From contig CAKZYI010000207.1 in the NCBI GenBank assembly GCA_937884735.1, positions 1 to 5,043 on the forward strand: 5,043 nucleotides of DNA. Direction: 5' to 3'. Below, piece after piece: positions 1 through 5,043 of the stretch. The position numbers were made by a program, and so were the translations under genes. Source of the stretch: an uncultured Pleurocapsa sp. (lineage in GTDB: Bacteria > Cyanobacteriota > Cyanobacteriia > Cyanobacteriales > Xenococcaceae). How positions within the stretch are numbered: the stretch's first letter is position 1; every line of letters begins with the position of its first letter. The notes under the pieces were generated by a model. It did not search any database. It was given only the letters and a program-made list of their open reading frames with translations, and was not told where the DNA came from.

Positions 1-312
1 TAGGTAGAAAGTCACTTCTTCAGGACCGTCGGTTTCGGGTTGAAACTCTAAGCCATCGTCTCCCAATCCTAGTAGTTCTCCTCTATAAGGAGTTCTGGTG
101 GACAATGGAAAGAAAGTTACTGGCTCAAAAATTCTTAGCTGAAATCCTGTTTCTCTTCCGGTATCGTCCGCGACTATGCTTATGAATTCGGATCCAGGAG
201 AGAAAGGAGGAATCCCAAGAGAAATAGCTGAGAAGTAATCTCTTAAGTAGCTATTACTATTGACTGTGACAGGAATTCCCTCTTCTGGAATTTCCCCCTC
301 AGTTTCTAGCAC
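1..312 (-). pseudogene. In-frame continuation of the PPC-protein gene beyond the TAG, cut off by the window edge
   Basis: Reading the minus strand in the same frame past the TAG gives 104 uninterrupted codons to position 1. They start VLETEGEIPEEGIPVTVNS and go on with SLGIPPFSPGSEFIS and ETGFQLRIFEPVTF. 'IPEEGIPVTVNS' matches 'IPEDGLVVSVDAP' and 'APEGGLKVFVDSD' of the upstream modules, so this is the missing remainder of the third beta unit and not chance coding. I therefore read it as the separated 3' part of one gene. The first codon after the stop is GTG, so reinitiation is formally possible, but no Shine-Dalgarno is evident. The true C-terminus lies outside the window. Alternatives are a sequencing error at the TAG or stop readthrough. 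Confidence 0.7.
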
Positions 313-2019
313 CTAAGTCAAGGTTGAACCTTGATTGGGATATCCCTCTATCAAGCTATCATTGAGTAAATCATCCCGATTAAGCTCCCCTGAGACAACC
401 CTGGGATCGTCAAAATTTGCATAAGTTCCAGTTAAAAAACTTAATGAAACGGTTGGTTCGCCAGGTTGAGACAAATCTATTGTCTCAGGAGGTATGTTGT
501 TACTACGATCGCGCTGCTCAGCTAGAATGACTAAGTTATCTGGATTGAGCATAACTGTAAGTTCATACTCACCAATTGACTCTCCGCCCTTACCCAACGC
601 AGGAATAAAAGGATCGTATACATCGTTATCAAAGACAGGAGCAGCATTACTAAATCGAAAAGTTGAGCCATTTGTAAAAGCACTGACACCTACATAGTAA
701 GTTCCATCAGTAGGCGCTTCAAATTCGATATAAGAATATGGAGTCGCAAAAAGCTCGCCTGGAGCCTGTCCATCACTATTTACAGCTAGCTCGTTCCCTT
801 CAGCATCAAATATTCGTTGAACAGGAAAAAAATTAGTACCGTCTGGATCTTTAACATTAGTGTCTAAAGAAACAATATCACCTGATTTGAGATCAAATTG
901 GTAAAAATCTACGTCTTCTGTAGCATCTACATAAGTAAAAGTGCCGTCTGCATTTTCGTAACGGTTGCTGATATCAAAGTCAATAGCACTACTAATCGTT
1001 ACCTGAGAATTATCAGGACTGAGTTCAATATCGCTTGCCGTTGGGATAGCATCGTTAGCCTCGCTAGTATTAGCAGGAACTTCCTCAGCCGTATCGACTA
1101 AAGTAAACTCACCACTACTGAAATCCGAATTTACTTCATACCCATCACCCGCTTCTAGGGTAAAGCTAGCAGTTTCTAAACCCTCTGCTTCACCATCTGC
1201 TGCAACAGGAAGATCGACTAAAACTGTAAAATCCGTGAGGCGAATATCAAAACCATCTTCACGGACATCAACAATTTCCCCACCTTCTGAAACGTTAATG
1301 CTGTCCAAGTCAAATTCATCAAGATTAGGCGCATCGACCGAAACAACTAAACCGTCTTCGGGTATTGTTGCTCCTGTAACGTTAAACACTTGGGCTGAAA
1401 CAGTTTCGTCTTCTTCTACTAAGAAATCGGGTCCCGTATTTAAACTAACTAGTGGTAAACCCGAATCCTCTTCTGGTTCGGTTGGTTCGGTGGGCGTTTC
1501 AGGCGTTTCCACTATATCCGTTAACTGACTCTCTTCATCGGCAAAAATAACCGTAGATGATGACGAATCGAGGTCAATTGTATAATCCCCTAAAGTTCCT
1601 ACATCCGCTAAATCATCCTGGGATACTTCCCCTGGTGCGACCAGACTAAAATTAGCTTCGACTAGACCATCAAAAGTTTCGGGTAAAAACGTATCTGGTT
1701 CGTCATTATCAAACACATCGATCGCAAAACTAGCAGATGTCGCCCCTTCGTCGATAGTCAAGAAGAAACCCGAATTATCAAAACTCGTACCAAACAAGTT
1801 GGGATTGATATTCTCGACGGTGGGATTACCTGCAAAGCCTAATAAATCCAAGCGATTAACAATTTGCTCGACATCGCTATCGACAAAGACTTTTAAACCG
1901 CCTTCTGGTGCTGCTTCATCTAGTTCAAAGTTGACGGTTAGGGATGTTCCTAGATCTTCAATCAGGGCGTTTTGTTCGCCGTCATAGTTAGTAGAAGTAG
2001 ATAGACTAATCTGAACCAT
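313..2019 (-). CDS. Modular acidic secreted/surface protein with PPC domain, ended by an internal TAG
   Basis: The frame encodes 568 residues from an ATG preceded by a good Shine-Dalgarno. The product is strongly acidic with no basic-hydrophobic signal peptide at the N-terminus (MVQISLSTST). Visible modules: residues 1-160, a beta-rich unit with the 'P-E-G-G-L-x-V-x-V-D-S-D' pattern of cyanobacterial Calx-beta-like repeats; 171-186, a Glu/Pro/Thr linker; 188-308, a second beta unit (IPEDGLVVSVDAP); about 367-490, a bacterial pre-peptidase C-terminal domain (EDVDFYQFDL, FDAEGNELAVNSDG, DGTYYVGVS, GEYELTVML); 521-568, the start of another beta unit. By family knowledge PPC domains are extracellular accessory domains, and proteins of this build are often exported by type I secretion through a C-terminal signal. 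No catalytic domain is visible. The frame continues open beyond the stop to the window edge, so this is probably the 5' part of a longer, interrupted gene. The biological role is unknown. Confidence 0.8.
   Translation of the reverse strand: MVQISLSTSTNYDGEQNALIEDLGTSLTVNFELDEAAPEGGLKVFVDSDVEQIVNRLDLLGFAGNPTVENINPNLFGTSFDNSGFFLTIDEGATSASFAIDVFDNDEPDTFLPETFDGLVEANFSLVAPGEVSQDDLADVGTLGDYTIDLDSSSSTVIFADEESQLTDIVETPETPTEPTEPEEDSGLPLVSLNTGPDFLVEEDETVSAQVFNVTGATIPEDGLVVSVDAPNLDEFDLDSINVSEGGEIVDVREDGFDIRLTDFTVLVDLPVAADGEAEGLETASFTLEAGDGYEVNSDFSSGEFTLVDTAEEVPANTSEANDAIPTASDIELSPDNSQVTISSAIDFDISNRYENADGTFTYVDATEDVDFYQFDLKSGDIVSLDTNVKDPDGTNFFPVQRIFDAEGNELAVNSDGQAPGELFATPYSYIEFEAPTDGTYYVGVSAFTNGSTFRFSNAAPVFDNDVYDPFIPALGKGGESIGEYELTVMLNPDNLVILAEQRDRSNNIPPETIDLSQPGEPTVSLSFLTGTYANFDDPRVVSGELNRDDLLNDSLIEGYPNQGSTLT
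318..334. repeat. 17-bp perfect inverted repeat beside the internal TAG
   Basis: TCAAGGTTGAACCTTGA has 8-bp arms around a single central base. It could fold as a 6-bp stem with a 5-nt loop. It lies inside the coding sequence, ending 2 nt before the TAG of the minus-strand gene (codons for NQGSTLT). Function unknown; it may be coincidental. Confidence 0.5.
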
Positions 2020-2028
2020 GATTTTTGG

Positions 2029-2034
2029 TTTCCT
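2029..2034 (-). promoter_or_regulatory. Shine-Dalgarno of the left PPC-protein gene
   Basis: On the minus strand AGGAAA is followed by 9 nt and then the ATG at 2019. This supports that start codon for the 568-residue product. Confidence 0.7.
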
Positions 2035-2107
2035 GTTTTTATTTTGTGGTGAAATATTTGGGCTGTCTCAAAGTCACTCATGTCACACTCTTCAATGGAG
2101 AGCGAAC

Positions 2108-2197
2108 ATGATGATGACAGAATTTTTCAGTGTTGTTCGTAAAGCAAAATCAATTGCCTTTACTTGTATTGATGCGATCGCGAAGCGAATCCTTTAG
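2108..2197 (+). CDS. Possible small ORF, 29 residues
   Basis: Three consecutive ATG codons begin a short frame (MMMTEFFSVVRKAK, then a stretch ending IDAIAKRIL and TAG). GGAG at 2097-2100 lies 7 nt before the first ATG, a plausible ribosome binding site. The peptide is mildly basic with one cysteine and alternates hydrophobic and charged residues, as an amphipathic helix would. Its last third is encoded partly by a HIP1 site, which argues it could be chance reading of repeat-containing intergenic DNA. I recognise no family. Confidence 0.2.
   Translation: MMMTEFFSVVRKAKSIAFTCIDAIAKRIL
2174..2181. repeat. HIP1 octamer
   Basis: Perfect GCGATCGC, the highly iterated palindrome of many cyanobacterial genomes. 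It is followed by GAAGCGAATCC, a context that looks repeat-like. Confidence 0.85.
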
Positions 2198-2339
2198 AGT
2201 ACTTTTTAGGTAATCGCAAAGTATAGTTGGCTCGGTAATATTTTCAGTAATTAAGCAATTGCCAACATCAGGCTACGACTCAAAAAGCGAGCTTAAGCCA
2301 GCTAATACTGCTCAAGATAAGCACTTAAATAAAAAGTAA

Positions 2340-2354
2340 AGTTATCGAATAACT
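2340..2354. promoter_or_regulatory. 15-bp inverted repeat, possible operator
   Basis: AGTTATCGAATAACT has 6-bp arms around CGA. It lies about 270 bp before the AraC start and about 320 bp upstream of the left PPC gene start. The size suits a dimeric regulator site, but it matches no consensus I can name and may be chance in AT-rich DNA. Confidence 0.25.
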
Positions 2355-2419
2355 ATTGCGAAATAAACTCAATATTTATTACAAAATCACCATACTACGA
2401 ATTTATAGTTACCAAGAGC

Positions 2420-2465
2420 AAAACACCGTCTCGAAAACAAAAAACACCGTCTCGAAAACAAAAAA
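2420..2465. repeat. Two-copy tandem repeat with a 21-bp period upstream of the AraC gene
   Basis: The core CACCGTCTCGAAAAC occurs at 2424 and again at 2445, each followed by six A. The two 21-bp units (2424-2444, 2445-2465) are identical, and the match extends four A to the left. AraC-family proteins typically bind two directly repeated half-sites about 21 bp apart, two helical turns, on one face of the DNA. This pair lies 160-205 bp before the AraC start, inside the divergent region, so it is a candidate operator for this regulator. A recent slippage duplication would look the same. Confidence 0.75.
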
Positions 2466-2624
2466 TTAGGATCGGGTTAATATTACTTAAAAGCATTGAC
2501 AAGATAAAAGAATGCGGTCAAGGTAAAACAGTTTATGCTCGTTAGTTATTTAGCTTGTAGATATTCCTTGCACCTCGGCACCTTTTAGCCTCTGCCTCTT
2601 TATCTCCGTTACCTTTCCCTCATC

Positions 2625-3638
2625 ATGGCTATTTCCCTAACATCGCAAGAATATTTTGAGCTATTTCGAGAAGCAGATAAAGAAGAACTGCATTTCGACC
2701 CATTAGACGAGCTAGATATCACCAAAAAGCAAAACGGGCGAATTGCTCAAGGATGGAGACGATATGTTCAGTTACGAGAGGGAATGTTGCTGTGGATTGG
2801 AAGAGAGCAGAATCATGAACAACTACTATTGAATAGCATCTATCGTGAGGAATCATTACACTGGCACTTTTTTGTTTCGGGCAAACAGCAATTTACCTTC
2901 GGTTCTTCCCCTAAACAAACTTGTTTATCTCTTGATGCAGGACGATATGTTGTCTTTGGCAACGGTATAACCGATCGTCTTATTGAGGACTGTTCGGATT
3001 TAGAACCATTCTTTGAAGTTGAAATTACCGTGCAGCCAGAAGTGCTGTGTGCCTTTATCAGTGATTCGTCTGGAGAATTACCCAAAACATTCAATCATTT
3101 AATTGGAAAAAGCGATCGCGAGTGCTATAAGCGGGCGGGAGAAACATCGCCAATGGTAACTGCTATTTTGCAGCAAATCATCCAATGTCCTTATCAGGGA
3201 ATGACTAAGCGAATGTACCTCGAAGGTAAAGCAACCGAACTAATGGCGTTGATGCTGGAGGAAGAAGCAGCAGTACAACAGGGAGAATTTAAAACTTCTT
3301 TGCTACAGCCCGACCAATTAGAGCGCGTTCACTACGCTAAGGAAATCTTATTAAAAAACCTAAGTAATCCACCATCGTTAATGGAGTTAGCTCGCCAGGT
3401 TGGGATGTGTGACTATAATCTGAAACGGGTTTTTAAAGAAGTATTTGGTACAACTGTATTTGCTTATTTACGAGATCGCCGTTTGGAAAGAGCATCAGCA
3501 CTGCTCCTAGAGCCAAATATGACCGTTGCTTCGATAGCGCGAGCAGTTGGTTATCACAGTCGCACCTCTTTTGCTACCGCTTTTAAGCGTAAATATGGCG
3601 TGAGTCCGAAAGCTTATCAAATATCAGCAAGGAAGTAA
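2625..3638 (+). CDS. AraC-family transcriptional regulator, PchR-like
   Basis: Intact 337-residue protein, normal length for the family. The N-terminal ~230 residues form the variable sensing part (REGMLLWIGRE and a cupin-like beta-rich stretch around 50-140). The C-terminal AraC/XylS DNA-binding domain spans about 232-335 with two helix-turn-helices. The first is near 250-275 (SLMELARQVGMCDYNLKRVF), the second near 300-325, ending in the family signature (GYHSRTSFATAFKRKYGVSP). The 'MELARQVGM-x-x-Y-x-L-K-R-x-F-x-x-x-F-G-T-T-V-F' run is characteristic of PchR-type regulators, which in Pseudomonas respond to a ferri-siderophore and in cyanobacteria often sit near TonB-dependent receptors. No receptor or transporter is visible here, so the iron link is family inference. 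The ATG at 2625 lacks a Shine-Dalgarno, which is not rare in cyanobacteria. A 21-bp tandem repeat upstream could be its operator. It contains a HIP1 site (3112-3119). Confidence 0.93.
   Translation: MAISLTSQEYFELFREADKEELHFDPLDELDITKKQNGRIAQGWRRYVQLREGMLLWIGREQNHEQLLLNSIYREESLHWHFFVSGKQQFTFGSSPKQTCLSLDAGRYVVFGNGITDRLIEDCSDLEPFFEVEITVQPEVLCAFISDSSGELPKTFNHLIGKSDRECYKRAGETSPMVTAILQQIIQCPYQGMTKRMYLEGKATELMALMLEEEAAVQQGEFKTSLLQPDQLERVHYAKEILLKNLSNPPSLMELARQVGMCDYNLKRVFKEVFGTTVFAYLRDRRLERASALLLEPNMTVASIARAVGYHSRTSFATAFKRKYGVSPKAYQISARK
3112..3119. repeat. HIP1 octamer inside the AraC gene
   Basis: Perfect GCGATCGC, in frame through 'KSDRE' of the regulator. It supports a cyanobacterial origin of this gene. 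Confidence 0.85.
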
Positions 3639-3649
3639 TAAATTACGAG

Positions 3650-3674
3650 AATAAATACAATTATTTATTTTTTT
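3650..3674 (+). terminator. AT-rich hairpin plus T-run after the AraC gene
   Basis: AATAAATA and TATTTATT form an 8-bp stem around a CAAT loop, followed by five T. The stem starts 12 nt after the AraC stop. The geometry is that of an intrinsic terminator, but the stem is entirely A/T and therefore weak. It overlaps the 3' end of the minus-strand fossil described next. Confidence 0.4.
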
Positions 3675-3840
3675 GAAGGTCATAAAGCTGAAATACCTTG
3701 AAGCCAAAAACTCCTACCACCAGCATGAGAATAGAACTAAAGACAGACTGCCATACCAGCACCTGCGCTAGTCCCAAAAATAGGAGCAAACAAAGACCGC
3801 AATAAACTAGGCGATCTCATAGCTGGCTCAAAAAAGTCTT
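3661..3840 (-). pseudogene. Likely remnant of a small two-helix membrane protein
   Basis: On the minus strand one frame reads KTFLSQL, a TGA at 3817-3819, then 51 open codons to TAA at 3661. These contain two hydrophobic segments, LVYCGLCLLLFLGLAQVLVW and VFSSILMLVVGVFGFKVF, followed by a polar tail QLYDLQKNK. This is the pattern of a small protein with two membrane helices. The TGA falls between 'SQL' and 'DRLVY', where CGA (Arg) would need one C-to-T change. The first codon, AAG at 3838-3840, is one base from ATG. An ancestral gene of about 59 residues starting there would thus have lost both its start and its continuity. I do not recognise the family. A shorter functional product from an internal TTG or the ATG at 'LMLVV' cannot be excluded. 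Confidence 0.4.
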
Positions 3841-3893
3841 AACCCTAAAGGGTACCGCAAGCATAAGGATAAACTCGCCTTTCTTAGTAAAGC

Positions 3894-3988
3894 GATTCAG
3901 CGCGGTCTTGGGGGTTTCCCCGCAGAGCTTCGCTCAGATCGTCGTCTAGCGACGACTGGCGGGCATTCGCCCGCGCAGCGACTGAATC
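3894..3988. repeat. 95-bp multi-hairpin palindromic element
   Basis: The ends GATTCAG (3894-3900) and CTGAATC (3982-3988) are exact inverted copies. Between them lie four consecutive hairpins: GGGG-TTT-CCCC (3911-3921), GAGC-TTC-GCTC (3925-3935), GTCGTC-TAGC-GACGAC (3941-3956) and GCGGGC-ATTC-GCCCGC (3959-3974). It is far more G/C-rich than its surroundings. The motif TCTTGGGGGTTTCCCC resembles dispersed palindromic repeats that I recall from several cyanobacterial genomes, so a non-autonomous, REP- or MITE-like repeat is the likeliest reading. There is no coding capacity and no target duplication that I can identify. Confidence 0.65.
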
Positions 3989-3993
3989 AAGAA

Positions 3994-4001
3994 GCGATCG
4001 C
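3994..4001. repeat. HIP1 octamer
   Basis: Perfect GCGATCGC six bases beyond the right end of the multi-hairpin element. Confidence 0.85.
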
Positions 4002-4024
4002 ATTGTTAACTTCTAATAAATTTA

Positions 4025-4047
4025 AAATTTTCCCCCAGTATTGGGGG
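4025..4047 (-). terminator. Hairpin terminator after the RTX gene
   Basis: Read on the minus strand, CCCCCA-ATAC-TGGGGG (4047-4032) forms a 6-bp G/C-rich stem, followed by AAAATTTTAAATTTATT. It starts 16 nt after the RTX gene stop. The T-run is short and delayed by A residues, so termination efficiency is uncertain. The same hairpin sequence type is common as a dispersed repeat in cyanobacteria. Confidence 0.5.
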
Positions 4048-4066
4048 CTAGGGGGCTATAGGGCTA
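4043..4066. repeat. GGGGGCTA short tandem repeat overlapping the RTX stop codon
   Basis: GGGGGCTA occurs twice in direct succession (4043-4050, 4051-4058), then TA and a shortened GGGCTA (4061-4066). The last CTA is the TAG stop of the minus-strand RTX gene. The right arm of the terminator hairpin is the first GGGGG. Confidence 0.6.
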
Positions 4067-5043
4067 TGCAAAAGCAAAATCATCAGAACTTATATCTGCA
4101 ATGCTGACATCTACCAAAAGTGCCAGATCGTTTCCATCAGTTCCAATCAAAGCATCACTATCTTGTTGAGTCAGGGTAACATCTTCAAAGCCAATACCCA
4201 AACCAGCCAGACCAATAACGTCTTCACTGCTGGTAAAGTCAGTGATGATATTAGCCGATTCAGGAAGTTCTGCCGTAGCAATCCAAAATTGGTCAGCACC
4301 TTCTCCACCTGTAATGGTGTTGTCACCACCAGAAGTAGCAAAAAAGCGATCGTCACCAGCACCACCTAAGAGACGGTCAGATTCTCCTAAAATCAGAGTA
4401 TCATCGCCATTGCCTGCATAAATACGGTTATTGCCTTCTCCTGTAGTAGCATCAACTAAATCATTCATATCACCAGCGAAGATTAACTGGTCGTTGCCTT
4501 CGACTTCAATCGTGTCACCATCGATAGAGCCAAATACAGGTTCAAACGTAGATTCAACAGGATCTGTTGGATCGATTGGATCTACTGGGTAAACTGGTTC
4601 GGTACTGCCATCTACCAAGCTAGCAGTTAGCTCGTAAGGACCAAAGAAAACACCGACTTCTGGGAAAGTCCATCCGCTGCCGCTTCTGGATACATTCGGG
4701 TCGTAGTAGCGGTTGCCCAATACGCTAACACCGACGCACCGTCATTATTGGCAGCCAGTTCGTTGCCATCTGCATCAAATAGACGTAGTTCAGTATCCAT
4801 TGTCTGAGGCACGTCTAGTTGGGCAGGAAATACTGTGAGTCCTGAATCAGGGAAAAGACTGTCAACAGGTGCTGGTTCATCAGTGTCAATATCCAGAGAA
4901 ACAGTTTGTCCTGCTTCTAAAGCAACCGAATAAAAGTCTACATCTTCGGAAAAGCCAAAAAAGACGCAGTCAAATGCGTAGACGGTGTCGGCTTCGGAAA
5001 TCGCTAGATCCATCACGACACTAATGGAAGCTGTTGGGTTATC
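4064..5043 (-). pseudogene. PPC-RTX calcium-binding secreted protein, 3' part, frameshifted by an internal deletion
   Basis: From the right edge the frame is open and reads DNPTASISV, then a PPC domain (SEDVDFYSVALEAGQTVSLD, TELRLFDADGNELAANNDGA) down to about 4736. There the homology jumps frame: C-VGVSVLGNRYYDPN is read one frame over and continues to the TAG at 4064. The second part has GSGWTFPEVGVFFGPYELT (end of the PPC unit), a Pro/Asp linker (PVDPIDPTDP), then RTX nonapeptides such as GNGDDTLIL, GGAGDDRFF and GGEGADQFW. It ends with a typical cyanobacterial RTX C-terminus (IITDFTSSEDVIGLAGLG, ending DDFAFA) that would bind Ca2+ and direct type I secretion. The first frame otherwise runs into an unrelated tail ending at 4627. 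The true start lies beyond the window. A TTG at 4720 could start the 218-residue C-terminal piece, but I infer it is only a fragment. Confidence 0.75.
4735..4738 (-). other. Deletion junction within the PPC domain of the RTX gene
   Basis: On the minus strand ...AATGACGGTGC joins GTCGGTGTTAGC.... The left gene has 25 residues between the matching 'DG' and 'VGVS' (QAPGELF...DGTYY), whereas only two bases separate them here. The net loss is therefore about 73 bases, not a multiple of three, which explains the frame change. Confidence 0.65.

Larger units (their letters stand above)
2020..2624. other. 605-bp divergent intergenic region between the left PPC gene and the AraC gene
   Basis: This AT-rich stretch separates two genes transcribed away from each other, so it should hold both promoters. 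I could not assign a convincing -35/-10 pair for either. Identifiable items are listed separately: a possible small ORF, a HIP1 site, a 15-bp inverted repeat and a 21-bp tandem duplication. The last 45 bases before the AraC start are pyrimidine-rich (CCTTTTAGCC, TCTGCCTCTT) and lack a Shine-Dalgarno. Confidence 0.7.
3639..4063. other. 425-bp region between the convergent AraC and RTX genes
   Basis: It holds, in order, the AraC terminator candidate, the membrane-protein fossil, a short inverted repeat ACCCTAAAGGGT (3842-3853), the multi-hairpin element, a HIP1 site and the terminator hairpin of the RTX gene. No intact gene is visible. Confidence 0.7.

Noticed and set aside
494..1987. Several plus-strand open frames of 62-97 codons
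   Set aside because: They lie antisense inside the strongly coding 568-residue gene, have low-complexity Ser/Thr-rich translations and no recognisable domain.
2340..2354. Fur-box reading of AGTTATCGAATAACT
   Set aside because: It does not fit the GATAATGATAATCATTATC consensus beyond general AT-richness.
2420..2465. Possible minimal CRISPR-like array
   Set aside because: Only two copies joined directly, with no spacer between them and no cas genes. It is a plain tandem duplication.
2496..2501. TTGACA resembling a -35 box upstream of the AraC gene
   Set aside because: No acceptable -10 hexamer lies 16-18 bp downstream (CAAGGT is there), and TATGCT at 2534 is too far away.
2840..3094. Minus-strand 84-codon frame
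   Set aside because: Antisense to the sensing domain of the AraC gene, with no motif or Shine-Dalgarno.
3894..3988. Multi-hairpin element as terminator for the AraC gene
   Set aside because: It starts more than 250 bp after the stop and has no T-run. The hairpin at 3650 is a nearer candidate.
4163..4369. Open frames of 64-68 codons on both strands inside the RTX region
   Set aside because: The minus one is an out-of-frame reading of RTX repeats and the plus one is antisense. The RTX frame has clear GGxGxDxxx motifs.
4700..4740. Programmed ribosomal frameshifting to join the two RTX frames
   Set aside because: No slippery heptamer is present at the junction, and a conserved stretch of about 25 residues is missing, so a deletion explains the frame change better.

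Overview
The window looks cyanobacterial. Three perfect copies of the HIP1 octamer GCGATCGC lie in about 5 kb. Two large, acidic, Ca2+-binding-type secreted-protein genes carry pre-peptidase C-terminal (PPC) and RTX-like modules of the kind common in filamentous and colonial cyanobacteria. The regulator is a PchR-like AraC protein, and the intergenic DNA holds G/C-rich hairpin repeats. The genus cannot be read from the sequence. No tRNA, rRNA, CRISPR array, transposase or replication origin was seen.

Layout. Positions 1-2019 (minus strand) hold a long gene for a modular acidic surface or secreted protein: beta-rich module, Glu/Pro linker, second beta module, PPC domain, start of a third beta module. 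It is interrupted by a TAG at 313-315, but the same frame stays open for 104 more codons to the left window edge and keeps reading as the same kind of protein. Positions 2020-2624 are a 605-bp divergent intergenic region with a two-copy 21-bp tandem repeat, a 15-bp inverted repeat and a possible 29-residue small ORF. Positions 2625-3638 (plus strand) encode an intact AraC-family regulator, followed by an AT-rich terminator candidate. Positions 3639-4063 hold an apparent fossil of a small two-helix membrane protein (minus strand), a 95-bp multi-hairpin palindromic element and a GC-rich terminator hairpin. Positions 4064-5043 (minus strand) hold the 3' part of a PPC-RTX protein gene. It runs off the right edge and is broken by an out-of-frame deletion inside the PPC domain.

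How the parts relate. The two minus-strand genes are distant architectural relatives: both have a PPC domain with the EDVDFY and FDA(E/D)GNEL motifs. Comparing them exposes the lesion in the right-hand gene, which lacks about 25 residues between 'DG' and 'VGVS' and changes frame at that point. The regulator sits between them, divergent from the left gene, so control of that gene is possible but unproven. Three of the four minus-strand coding stretches carry disabling lesions (nonsense, frameshift deletion, start loss plus nonsense), so the locus appears to be decaying around a healthy regulator. I did not find a convincing new molecular system. The most useful observations are the broken frames and the 21-bp tandem repeat upstream of the AraC gene.
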